Part shown: one piece after another, positions 17,169-25,951 of the stretch
How positions within the stretch are numbered: the first letter of the stretch is position 1
How the letters are laid out: every line of letters begins with the position of its first letter
NCBI GenBank assembly: GCA_002728755.1
Contig: PBVT01000109.1
Coordinates: 1-51,961, forward strand
Length of the DNA: 51,961 bases
Source: Myxococcales bacterium
GTDB lineage: Bacteria; Myxococcota_A; UBA9042; UBA3505
Reading direction: 5' to 3'
Program-made: the position numbers and the translations under genes
The notes under the pieces: generated by a model
Databases searched by the model: none
Told to the model about the DNA's origin: nothing
What the model saw: the letters and a program-made list of their open reading frames with translations, nothing else

Positions 17169-18104
17169 ATGGTTGAAAACAACGACAATCTGTGCAGCAT
17201 CGTATCCTCTGAGGTGGGGGAAGATCCGGTCGGCTCGGCAGGGCATTATCGGGGTTTTCTTTTTGTGAGCATTGCGAACCCCTGGAACCGGGATGTGACC
17301 TGTTCGAAGCATGCTCCGGAGGGGTTGCAGGCCCTGTCTAAAGAGGCTGAGAAATTGGGGTATCGGTTGATGGGTATGGTCCCTACTGCTGATCTGGAAG
17401 AGGGCAGCGCCCGGGTTATCGCCTATAAACGAGAAGGGGATTGGGCTCCGAAATATGACCGCTTCTCTTTCCGTTTACCGACGAGCGGTGTCCTGGGGCT
17501 ATTACAAAGCCTCTGTGAGGGTGGTGAGCCTACGGTCGACGCGGAACCCCCTTTCGATGGAAGGGAGCTCTTTGTCTGTACCCATGGTAGTCGCGATCTC
17601 TGTTGCGCACGGTTTGGGGTTGTTGCTCATCGCTATCTGACGGAGCAGGTGGCGTCGCGTCCGGATGTACGGGTCTACCGATGTAGCCATACGGGTGGTC
17701 ACCGCTTCGCCCCAACGCTGATCGATCTTCCCCATGGTGTGTATTGGGGCCGCATGGACGAAGCTGCTTTGAGCAACCTGTTGAACCGGGGAACGCCGAG
17801 CGCATTGCAGGATTGTTTTCGGGGCTGGTCCGGCAGCACACCGCGAGGTCAGATCGTAGATAGGGCGATGTGGTTGGAGCGAGGCTGGTCCTGGTTGGAC
17901 ACCTCGAGACAAATGGAGGTCGTTGGAGGAACCGAAGAGAGCTACCCGGTGCAACTCCGTTACCGAGACGAGGGCGGGGAGGTAGAGACGGTTATCTCTC
18001 GAGTCGAGCGTCGCGATACGGTAGAGACCTTATTGCGTACGGGAGATGATTCTCGTATGCCGGCCCACCGGTATCGTGTCGTAGACGAGGCCGGTGTTAT
18101 TTAG
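17169..18104 (+). CDS. sucrase/ferredoxin-like family protein
   Basis: 311 residues of the Suc_Fer-like family (PF06999), which has a thioredoxin-like [2Fe-2S] ferredoxin fold. Diagnostic motifs: DVTCSKHAPEG near residue 43, CTHGSRDLCCARFG near 137, and CSHTGGHRFAPTLIDLPHG followed by VYWGRMD near 172. The cysteines of the first motif and the Cys/His of the second are the probable cluster ligands. The C-terminal 90 residues (after about 215) are less conserved. The family has no firm biochemical role; an electron-transfer function is inferred. It starts 26 bp after recO and is probably in the same transcript. Confidence 0.82.
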   Translation: MVENNDNLCSIVSSEVGEDPVGSAGHYRGFLFVSIANPWNRDVTCSKHAPEGLQALSKEAEKLGYRLMGMVPTADLEEGSARVIAYKREGDWAPKYDRFSFRLPTSGVLGLLQSLCEGGEPTVDAEPPFDGRELFVCTHGSRDLCCARFGVVAHRYLTEQVASRPDVRVYRCSHTGGHRFAPTLIDLPHGVYWGRMDEAALSNLLNRGTPSALQDCFRGWSGSTPRGQIVDRAMWLERGWSWLDTSRQMEVVGGTEESYPVQLRYRDEGGEVETVISRVERRDTVETLLRTGDDSRMPAHRYRVVDEAGVI

Positions 18105-18139
18105 CCTGGAAGACCCTGCCCTTGGCAGAGGCGCTGGGG

Positions 18140-19843
18140 ATGGGTAGAATCCGGGGTATGGTTGGTTTCGGGATACCACGTTGGTTGGGTTTGGTTGTGC
18201 TCTCTATGGGGCTCGCGTGTGGTGGATCCAGCAAGACGGCGACAGAGCCGGTCGACGCCTCTTCCACCGATAGTAGTGAGATCGAGGAGACGAGTGTGTC
18301 CGATGTACAGGAGGTCGCGGGGGAGGACACGTCCGAACCCGTCCCCGAGGCGATACCGGGTCTTGCGCAGGGCTATATGCCGGGCGGTTTCCTGGCCACC
18401 TATCATGACGGGGATCTGGAGACCCCCGATTCGGAACATGGCCCCGAATTCATGGCTCGGCTCGAACCGGAATTAAGCCTTACCAAGACCGACGACGGGT
18501 TCCTGGGCTGGAACGAGGGGAAGGTTTTCTCTGCGCATCTACAAGGCGCGATTCAAATTGCGACGGAGGACACCTATACCTTGACGATTATGGCTGCTGA
18601 TAGCGTGCGCCTGAAGTTACACGACGAAGAGATCCTCTCCGTCTGGGATTATGGAGATGAGTTTACGGCACAGGTCGAACTGCGATTGGGTGTTGGCTGG
18701 CACCCCCTGGATATCGTCTTCGCGCGGGATCCCTATCGCGCGCATCTACAGATATGGATAACGGGGGGCGATGGTGTACCTGTCCTTCTGGATGGCGGGC
18801 GTATTGGCTATACCGAGGTGCCACTGGAGGAAGAGCCCGAGATGACCATCGAGACGGAGTATATTCGTTTTAAGACAGCTGGTTTTTCGGTTCATACGAA
18901 TATTCCGGCCCTGGTAGCCCCGATCCTCGATGGGGTAGAGGGGCCGATGGGGACTGGGTATTTCCAGACGGATCACAACAATATTCTGCTCTTAGATTCC
19001 CCTGGTACCCATACCCTGGCCTATCGAATGGTGGATCCCTGGGGGCGTGAGCATGTCTCGGAGACAATCGAATTCGAGGTGCCGGACATCCCCGATTACC
19101 AGGAAGGTGGGCTTATAGGGTATTACTATGAAGGGCAGAACTTCGATACCTTGCGGGGCTATCGTCTCGATTCGAAGATCCAGTTCCCGGATATGGCCGA
19201 TAACGATAGCGCCGGCGGCTTTCAGATGAATATCCCCCATAATGTCTTCAGCATCCGCTGGGAAGGGGGGTTGAAGATCGAGGAGGCGGGCTTCTATACC
19301 CTATATCTGGGTACCGATGATGGACAACGGCTCTATCTGGATGGGGAACTGGTGGTACATAACTGGACCGCGCATGGAACCCAATATGTGGACGTTACCG
19401 TTGAGCTTCTACCGGGCTGGTATCCCCTGAAGGTGGAGATGTATGAAGCCTGGGGAGCGGCGACGGCCTATCTGGAGTGGGCCGGACCGAATATCCCCCG
19501 CGAGGTGATCCCGTCCGAAAATCTTGGTCGGGTCGTACCGGAGCAGGATTCTGGTGTTCCGGAATTCGAAGATGTCTATTCGGTGTTATCCGGCGGTGTG
19601 CAGATATTGTACTGGACGAATAATAAACTAGCCGGGGCCGAGATGGTTATCCATTGGCCCGAGCCGGAAGAGCCCGACCCAGAAATGGAGTGGGTACCGG
19701 AAGAGGCGGTGTCGATCGACGTTTTGGCGACGGGTGGATCCTATACCCTGGGCGTTTTGCCCGAGCAGGGGGTCGACGTGGAGATACGTCTTGTGGACGG
19801 CCAGGGGCAGGCTGGCGCCTGGCAAACAGTGCATGTTCCCTAG
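18140..19843 (+). CDS. PA14-domain lipoprotein
   Basis: 567 residues. Signal with lipobox SMGLAC, then a Thr/Ser/Asp/Glu-rich linker to about residue 75. Two PA14-like beta-sandwiches follow: the first at about 80-185 (GGFLATYHDGDLETPDSEHG, IATEDTYTLTIMAADSVRLK), the second at about 325-445 (GGLIGYYYEGQNFDTLRGYR, GFYTLYLGTDDGQRLYLDGE, GWYPLKVEMYEAWGAATAYL). PA14 domains usually bind carbohydrate. This is a candidate surface-attached glycan-binding or adhesion protein. Of the in-frame starts, ATG 18140 has an AGAGG site 8 bp away; ATG 18158 is the alternative. It converges on the DUF1501 gene with a 3 bp gap. Confidence 0.75.
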   Translation: MGRIRGMVGFGIPRWLGLVVLSMGLACGGSSKTATEPVDASSTDSSEIEETSVSDVQEVAGEDTSEPVPEAIPGLAQGYMPGGFLATYHDGDLETPDSEHGPEFMARLEPELSLTKTDDGFLGWNEGKVFSAHLQGAIQIATEDTYTLTIMAADSVRLKLHDEEILSVWDYGDEFTAQVELRLGVGWHPLDIVFARDPYRAHLQIWITGGDGVPVLLDGGRIGYTEVPLEEEPEMTIETEYIRFKTAGFSVHTNIPALVAPILDGVEGPMGTGYFQTDHNNILLLDSPGTHTLAYRMVDPWGREHVSETIEFEVPDIPDYQEGGLIGYYYEGQNFDTLRGYRLDSKIQFPDMADNDSAGGFQMNIPHNVFSIRWEGGLKIEEAGFYTLYLGTDDGQRLYLDGELVVHNWTAHGTQYVDVTVELLPGWYPLKVEMYEAWGAATAYLEWAGPNIPREVIPSENLGRVVPEQDSGVPEFEDVYSVLSGGVQILYWTNNKLAGAEMVIHWPEPEEPDPEMEWVPEEAVSIDVLATGGSYTLGVLPEQGVDVEIRLVDGQGQAGAWQTVHVP

Positions 19844-19846
19844 GGC

Positions 19847-21109
19847 CTAACCGAAGAGTGGAAGATCTTCCACATTCAAGGGGAACTGCTGACTTAGCTC
19901 TGTATCGAGGATCCCTGCGTGGCTGCGGAGGGCACGATGTACATGCGCCGGCGTGATACGAAGCCCGGTTTCGGATGGTTCAAAGGTGTTCGGGTCGACA
20001 TAGAAGGGCGCGTGATAGTCGTCGGTGATACCAAGCACGCGGTTTCCGACGATTCCTGGCCCCATCAGCATCGCGCTGGTGATAGACCAATGGTCTTTCC
20101 CATTTCCGGCGTTATAACCCGGTGTGCGACCAAAGTCTGACGACACCATGACGACGACCTGGTCCGCGACGCCCTGACGGGCGGCTTCTTCCATGAGAAA
20201 GTCCACACCTTCCAGGAGCAGCTGTAACCGTGGGAAATGGGTCGCGTCGTGGTTGCCATGCGTATCAAACCCACCGATGGACAGGTTCGCCGAAATAGCG
20301 ATTCCAGCCTTATAGGCCGCGATGGCGACCTGGGCCTGCCGTTTCAAGTTGTTTCCACTGTTGTCTAACGGGGGAAGGTAATCGGTAAGTTGTTTCAGCT
20401 CGTTTCCTCCCACCCGGGCTGTATGCAGCATATCCATGGAGTGGTTGAGGTTGGGGAGCCGCTGTTTCTGTTGTTGGCGTTCGAATCGCGCGGCCCGGGC
20501 CTGTGCAATTCGCTCTACGGTCGACTCCGTGTGAAAGAGTCGCTCTTCGTTATCCGCCGCGATTCGATTGGGAAAGGCCAGCTCGGCCAGGACATTGGTG
20601 TCGCCCACGCGGGTCGGGGCCACCAGGCCTGCAGTATAGTCGTAGCCACCCGAGCTGATGAAAGCCATGGGCTTTTGGGGCGCGTACACGCCAGCTACCA
20701 GGGCGGCAAAGGAAGGGTGCCCTTCGCGCAGCGAGCCGCTCCAAACGTTGCGTGTGCCACTATCATGACCGTTGGTAGAGGTGTCGAGTCCGTTGATGAT
20801 CAGCAGTTGCGAATAGTACTTTTCAAAGAAGGCCTGGTGCCCTTCGACGGGGGCGTAGCGGATTTGGCCAATCTCTCCGATCTCGTCCTTGAAGAACATA
20901 TTGAGAGGAGCCTCTTCTTCTTCATTTACCCGCCCCTTGGGGTCGCATAGGCTGGTGGGGTCCCATCCGCCACTGGCGTGGACCATAACCCACAACGGAC
21001 CCGTATATGGGTCGGCTTCACTGGCATGGGCCATATTCAGAAAACGCAGGGGGCCAGCGACCGAGAGGCCGCTGATCGCTGCAAGTTTTAGAAAATCTCT
21101 ACGCTCCAT
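19847..21109 (-). CDS. exported DUF1501-family protein
   Basis: 420 residues. A Tat-type leader (MERRDFLKLAAISGLSVAGP) is followed by a DUF1501 body, an alkaline-phosphatase/sulfatase-like fold: LWVMVHASGGWDPTSLCDPK, LLIINGLDTSTNGHDSGTRN, FDTHGNHDATHF and VMVSSDFGRTPGYNAGNGKD followed by HW. The His/Asp-rich motifs could bind metal, though catalysis has not been shown for the family as far as I know. It lies 8 bp downstream of the two-haem lipoprotein gene on the same strand, the usual pairing of DUF1501 with cytochrome-like DUF1588/1592 or DUF1549/1553 proteins. AGGTGG precedes the ATG. Confidence 0.85.
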   Translation of the reverse strand: MERRDFLKLAAISGLSVAGPLRFLNMAHASEADPYTGPLWVMVHASGGWDPTSLCDPKGRVNEEEEAPLNMFFKDEIGEIGQIRYAPVEGHQAFFEKYYSQLLIINGLDTSTNGHDSGTRNVWSGSLREGHPSFAALVAGVYAPQKPMAFISSGGYDYTAGLVAPTRVGDTNVLAELAFPNRIAADNEERLFHTESTVERIAQARAARFERQQQKQRLPNLNHSMDMLHTARVGGNELKQLTDYLPPLDNSGNNLKRQAQVAIAAYKAGIAISANLSIGGFDTHGNHDATHFPRLQLLLEGVDFLMEEAARQGVADQVVVMVSSDFGRTPGYNAGNGKDHWSITSAMLMGPGIVGNRVLGITDDYHAPFYVDPNTFEPSETGLRITPAHVHRALRSHAGILDTELSQQFPLNVEDLPLFG

Positions 21110-21117
21110 GCTTCCAC

Positions 21118-23508
21118 CTATTGGTACAGCAAGCGATAATCGCTGAGGAGATAACTCAAAACGGCCATCCAGGACCGGATGGTATAATCCGGGTCGGCCG
21201 AGATACGACGGTTCTCACTTAGGGTCTGACCACTCCAATAATCGACTGTAGACGAGCAACGCCAGTCGACATTTACGCTCACCGTGTCGTCGCTGATCGC
21301 CTGCAACCCTTCTTTACGGGTCTCATAGAAGAGGTCGTAGGTGTGTTGGATTTCCGGGTCATCCAGACTCAACTGTTCGCCTAGGAGCTGCGCATGCAGA
21401 TGGCGAATGTTTTCTCGAATCGATAGTTGGGCCTGCGGAATCGGGAAACCATTTTCGTCGTCGGGTACATAGCTTGGCTCGACGAAGGGGAATAGATGGC
21501 GGTCATGGCGAAGCAGGCTGAAGTCCCGCCCTACGGAGAGACACGCGACCTCACCAGCCATCCGTTGTTGTACCGCTACGATAAGACCATTGGGATCGGT
21601 GATTCGGCCGATCACATCGTCGGAGTCGATTCCACCGTAGAAGATTCGATACCGGTTATTGACTACGAGATTATCCGGGGAGGTGCGGTTGTTTCGCCAG
21701 GGGAACCCAATGACGGCCGTAAGACGGCGGTTGAGTTGTTCCGGCGTGGCCAGGCGGCCCGTACCTAGATCTTTGAGTTCGATCATCCGCACATCGTCGA
21801 GCTCGAAGTCGATATTCTTGGCACGGAACCAGGGGCTCATAATCAAGGCCTTGGCTACCGTCTTGATATTATAATTGGAGCCAGCGAAATCTTCTCGGAT
21901 GGACGAGAATAGTTCGTCCTGGGAATCGTAGGTCGCCATAAGCTCCGCGTAGATCTCCGTCTCCTCCTCACTGGGCGGCCGGGCGGGCGTCAGGCCCGTT
22001 AAGCCTTTGAAGAGGGTGTGGATGGTGGAGGTCATAAAGCGCTCGTCAGAGGCGATACGATGGGCGACCCATTGCAGGCTCTGGTAGCGCTCGGGGTAGG
22101 GCATCGCTTCTTCGCCGTAGCCCGGCGGTAACATATCACCATGCCAGCCCTCGTCCGGCGGTCGGTATCGGCCCGCAGCGTCCCAGTTCTGGAATCCACC
22201 GGCTAGAGGATCGATTACGTCGTGGCAGACGGCGCAGTCGGCGTTGAACATGGTGGGGTTATGTTCCTGAATTGACGTGGGATCGATAGGGCGTTGGGCC
22301 AACTTCATCACGTCTGTGGCCAGGAAGAAGCTGAAGAGGATACGGGAACGGTGCCGGTTTACGTTGGTGTCCGTCGTCGGAAAACGATTGAGGAACATGC
22401 TGGATGTAAGAACACCAGCATGGGGAATTCCTGGTAACTGGACGGAATGGAATTCGTTCTCATCGGTGATGTTCTCGAAGGTCACCTGATCCTCGACCCC
22501 ATAGCTGATGGCCGAGAAGGGATTCACCACCATATAGTCGGCGGTGACCACTTCGTGGAAGGGGTGGTCGTGTCGTGCGATATAGGCGATGAGCTCCAAC
22601 GCTTCCTGGCCGACGGCTCGATTGGCGTGCAATTGACCGAGGGTCATTATATTGGCCGGATGCATAGGCTCTTCGGCGTCGTACCAGCGTCGATTGGGAT
22701 AATCGGTACCGTCCAGCAGGTTCGACGCGCGGTTACCCGTAATATAACGGTCCGTCAGGAAGAGGTCGTTATAGACCTCCTTAAGCCATTCGTAGAAGCC
22801 TTCCTCATTCAGGAGATCGTCGAGCAGAGGTTCTAGAGCCGCGAACCCACCCACTTTCAGATAGGAGCGCTCTTCTACGGTCGGCAGCCGACCTGCGAGT
22901 AGAAGGGTCGCCTGACGGAATGTTTCGTAAGGGCCCGCCAACTCTACCCCTTCAAAGAAGGCATCGGCGGGGACATCGTCGGGCACGCAATCGATGGGAT
23001 TCTCGAACCGGAAGATCAGCTCTTGAAGCGCCGCATATTCCGGACTATCCGCGGTGATGATTTCGCCACCGGCATGGTCGATCTGGTTGGTAGGCTTGAG
23101 CAAAAGGATTGATTCGCCATCGTATTGATACGAGGCTACATCACGAAGCGCCTCCAGATTATGCTCCAGGAAGCCCGTTATGGCCGAATACTGCAGCACC
23201 ATCTTGGTGTCTTTGGCCGCCCCCTGGCTATTATGACAGGCGATGCACTTTGTGCTCATCAGCGGAGCCCACAGTTCCGAGATGAAGAAATCTTCAAGGG
23301 TTACGCACGGGGCACTGGGGTCGACCGGATCGGTTGGGTCGGTCGGATCGATGGGGTCGTTCGGATCGGCTGGATCCGGCAGACTGGTGTCTAGCTCGGA
23401 CGACGCATCCTCCGGCGTAAAATTCACATGTTCCATCTGACAGCCTGCAACGAGCACAGACATGATCAGCAATAGGAAACCCGCTCTATAACCACCAACC
23501 CGAACCAT
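21118..23508 (-). CDS. lipoprotein with two CxxCH motifs, DUF1588/DUF1592-like
   Basis: 796 residues. Lipobox VAGC at 23, then a D-P-[TNI] repeat linker (about 44-64). The first haem motif is CIACH (88-92). The second, CAVCH (425-429), lies in the segment HAGVLTSSMFLNRFPTTDTN ... CAVCHDVIDPLAGGFQNWD ... GRYR, typical of DUF1588 regions of planctomycete- and myxobacteria-type surface cytochromes. The rest matches the helical DUF1592/1595-like parts. Probably an outer-surface c-type redox protein acting with the DUF1501 partner. The ATG at 23508 has GAGG 8 bp upstream and a clear promoter at 23531-23560. Confidence 0.75.
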   Translation of the reverse strand: MVRVGGYRAGFLLLIMSVLVAGCQMEHVNFTPEDASSELDTSLPDPADPNDPIDPTDPTDPVDPSAPCVTLEDFFISELWAPLMSTKCIACHNSQGAAKDTKMVLQYSAITGFLEHNLEALRDVASYQYDGESILLLKPTNQIDHAGGEIITADSPEYAALQELIFRFENPIDCVPDDVPADAFFEGVELAGPYETFRQATLLLAGRLPTVEERSYLKVGGFAALEPLLDDLLNEEGFYEWLKEVYNDLFLTDRYITGNRASNLLDGTDYPNRRWYDAEEPMHPANIMTLGQLHANRAVGQEALELIAYIARHDHPFHEVVTADYMVVNPFSAISYGVEDQVTFENITDENEFHSVQLPGIPHAGVLTSSMFLNRFPTTDTNVNRHRSRILFSFFLATDVMKLAQRPIDPTSIQEHNPTMFNADCAVCHDVIDPLAGGFQNWDAAGRYRPPDEGWHGDMLPPGYGEEAMPYPERYQSLQWVAHRIASDERFMTSTIHTLFKGLTGLTPARPPSEEETEIYAELMATYDSQDELFSSIREDFAGSNYNIKTVAKALIMSPWFRAKNIDFELDDVRMIELKDLGTGRLATPEQLNRRLTAVIGFPWRNNRTSPDNLVVNNRYRIFYGGIDSDDVIGRITDPNGLIVAVQQRMAGEVACLSVGRDFSLLRHDRHLFPFVEPSYVPDDENGFPIPQAQLSIRENIRHLHAQLLGEQLSLDDPEIQHTYDLFYETRKEGLQAISDDTVSVNVDWRCSSTVDYWSGQTLSENRRISADPDYTIRSWMAVLSYLLSDYRLLYQ

Positions 23509-23530
23509 TCATACGACCTCGACGTGCAAA

Positions 23531-23560
23531 AGTATGCGCTGCCAGCGCTTTGCATGTCAA
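23531..23560 (-). promoter_or_regulatory. promoter with palindrome in the spacer
   Basis: On the minus strand a consensus TTGACA (23560-23555) is followed after 18 bp by CATACT (23536-23531). The palindrome GCGCTG-c-CAGCGC (23536-23548) lies in the spacer next to the -10, a classic repressor-operator position. Further upstream (23568-23584) is a second perfect inverted repeat, ATCGGT-ttttt-ACCGAT. This probably controls the DUF1588/DUF1501 operon. Confidence 0.65.
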
Positions 23561-23734
23561 TGGAACAATCGGTTTTTTACCGATAAACCTTGAGTAATTG
23601 TTGGCATTTACTGTTTTGATCTTTCTCATCGAGACGACTGGTGAAACTGTATCGGGTTCGATATGATGGTGGTTGTTCGCTTAAGGCGTAACGATAGGAA
23701 TCTGGCTCGAAAGAAACTTCGTGTAGGGCAGCTC

Positions 23735-25951
23735 ATGAAAGACACTGCGATTTGGAACGTGCGTTTGGAGAGATGGGGGCGATGGCTTCTACCACTCATT
23801 CTGGTGGGGATCTTTACCTGCTCACAGCAGGTCGTGGAGGTGCCCGATACGACGACAAAAGATACAGGCCCGTCAGATGCGCAGGCCAGTGATACGTCGG
23901 AGACGAGTGGCACGGACGATGGGGATAGTACTCCAGCGGATAATCTGGTGGTTCTGGATGCTGTAGCGGCCACGATGGAGAAGAACTGTCAGAACACGGG
24001 GGAGGGATTTGCCTGTGATGGCCGGTATATCTTCCACGACAAAGGGGATGACTATGTGGTCAACTTCTCTGCGTCCCTGGTGATCCAGTCTGGATTGTTG
24101 AACCCGGAGCCCGCGGAGGCACCGGAATCACTTGTGTCGATGATCGAGGGGCGGTACTGGGATGAAGTCGGGGGCGCCCCGGCGGGTATGAATGTTCAGT
24201 TTCTGGTGACGGTCGCTGGCGACCGTACCCAATCCGACACAGGAACTCTGATCATCAATGGCGAGCAATTTTCTGTCGACGAGACCTTGAGCCTGAAAGA
24301 TCTTGGAAATCTTCATCTCATCGCGCAAAGCCGTTTTGGGGTCGCCCTGAGCCAGATCCCTCTGGAACTTGGTTGCATGGCGTCCCAGAACTCATCCTTG
24401 AATCTTCTACACAATGCCGCCCTATTTGGTGGTCTATTATTGCCCTGGCAGACGGCCCTCAAATACCTGGTCTGGGACGATACGGTCCGCAGTCCGTATA
24501 CAGCCAATAACCATCTCTTCGAGGGGGGGGAGGACCCGGAGTTAAACCAGAATGGCGGGGAAGAAAACAACCCGGGCATTGTGCCCTCAGTGCAGCAAAG
24601 TTGCACCTACTTCGCGCCCGAGATCAATATGGCTGATCCCGAGGGCAACCTCAGCTGGCCGCAGTGGAACCACCCGGTGGCCCTGGTCTTCTCCCATGTG
24701 CATCCGATGCCCATGGCCATTGGGATCTTTCCCTTCGAGATGCCCACCGAGGAACAGCTCAACGGCTTCAACGGAGGTATGAATATCGGCGCCAACGACG
24801 CCAGCGTGCAAAGCGACTCGGACGCGACCTTTATCGAAGATTGTTCGGGAGCCTGCGGGCAGGGCTGTCATAATGAAAATTGTACCATCGAGGTAGAGAA
24901 CACCTGTGGTGAGACACCCGGCGAATTCAAGCAGATGATTACGGTGCGGTGCGAGACCCATAGCCTGTGCGAGAGCAGTGATAGCTGTATTCAGAAATGT
25001 AACCTGGCCGCGGCGGGCCTTGCCGAGGACGCCCTGGAGGGGGTGCAGAGTTTTGCCGCCAGTGGTTGCCGGGCCCGCTGCTTGAAGGAGGCCTGTTTCG
25101 GAGCGGAGGCTCCCGACTCTCTGGAGAAGTGTATACGACTTCTATTTGGTGGCACGGGCGCAGTGGCCAATTCCAATGTCCCACCCGAAGAAACCCTCGT
25201 GGAATATACCGAGACCGTTACATATAGCAGTTCCAACGATAGTGAGGGTGCGGACGGGATGAGCTCAGAGCTGGGGACCTTACCCGATGCGTTGGTGGAG
25301 GCCTGTTGTGAACAATGCGACGATGGTCTGGCTTGTACTCTGGATTGCCACGAGCAGACAGGTACTTGTCTAGAGGCTAACGACCCGAATCGACTGCAGG
25401 ACAGTCTCTGTGTCCAGGATGACAACCCCTGCACGGAGAGAGTCTGTAAGGGTGAAGGTACAGGCGGGGCCAATGACGGCTGCCGGACCGAAAATAAAGA
25501 TGGGGAACCCTGTGGTGATGACGATCTATGCAATGGAGCGGAGGTTTGTTCGGCCGGAGCATGTGAAGCGAGTGATCCGGTGGTATGTCCCCCGAGCTCT
25601 TCCCCGTGTACAAGCAGTTTTTGCGTTCCAAGCACCGGCGACTGCATTGAGGAAGAGCTAGAGGACTCCGAGCCCTGTGATGACAATAACGTCTGTACCG
25701 AGGGAGACGAATGTGTCGGGGGGGCATGTGTGGGTGACGAAGAGGGTTGCAATGACGACAAATTCTGCACCGAAGATTCCTGCGATCCAGTGACTGGTTG
25801 CAACTATACCATCCAAGATGGCACCTGCGAGATCGACGACGAATGCTATTGGGCCGCGGAGTCTGATCCCAACGATTCGTGCTATATCTGCAATCCGTCG
25901 GTTAGCAAAACGGAATGGACCCAGGAATTCTATCCCTGTCCGGAGGATTAA
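23735..25951 (+). CDS. large Cys-rich exported protein
   Basis: 738 residues from ATG 23735 (AGGG site upstream). The N-terminus has a basic stretch and a hydrophobic helix ending in GIFTC; Thr before Cys makes the lipobox imperfect. An acidic Thr/Asp/Ser linker follows, then an unrecognised domain of about 300 residues (about 70-370). The rest is dense in cysteine: one block with CSGACGQGCHNENC, then repeats of the C-D-D-N-x-C-T-x-x-x-x-C type (CDDNNVCTEGDEC, CNDDKFCTEDSC) as in the protein at 12823. It is probably a disulphide-stabilised surface protein. Its stop codon shares bases with the stop of the convergent kinase gene. Function unknown. Confidence 0.7.
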   Translation: MKDTAIWNVRLERWGRWLLPLILVGIFTCSQQVVEVPDTTTKDTGPSDAQASDTSETSGTDDGDSTPADNLVVLDAVAATMEKNCQNTGEGFACDGRYIFHDKGDDYVVNFSASLVIQSGLLNPEPAEAPESLVSMIEGRYWDEVGGAPAGMNVQFLVTVAGDRTQSDTGTLIINGEQFSVDETLSLKDLGNLHLIAQSRFGVALSQIPLELGCMASQNSSLNLLHNAALFGGLLLPWQTALKYLVWDDTVRSPYTANNHLFEGGEDPELNQNGGEENNPGIVPSVQQSCTYFAPEINMADPEGNLSWPQWNHPVALVFSHVHPMPMAIGIFPFEMPTEEQLNGFNGGMNIGANDASVQSDSDATFIEDCSGACGQGCHNENCTIEVENTCGETPGEFKQMITVRCETHSLCESSDSCIQKCNLAAAGLAEDALEGVQSFAASGCRARCLKEACFGAEAPDSLEKCIRLLFGGTGAVANSNVPPEETLVEYTETVTYSSSNDSEGADGMSSELGTLPDALVEACCEQCDDGLACTLDCHEQTGTCLEANDPNRLQDSLCVQDDNPCTERVCKGEGTGGANDGCRTENKDGEPCGDDDLCNGAEVCSAGACEASDPVVCPPSSSPCTSSFCVPSTGDCIEEELEDSEPCDDNNVCTEGDECVGGACVGDEEGCNDDKFCTEDSCDPVTGCNYTIQDGTCEIDDECYWAAESDPNDSCYICNPSVSKTEWTQEFYPCPED

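Noticed and set aside
23315-23385. Tandem GGTCGGATCG-like repeats
   Set aside because: In-frame coding for a D-P-T/N/I linker in the two-haem lipoprotein.
24991-25803. Minus-strand Ser/Pro-rich frame of 270 codons
   Set aside because: Low-complexity mirror of the Cys-rich repeats on the plus strand.
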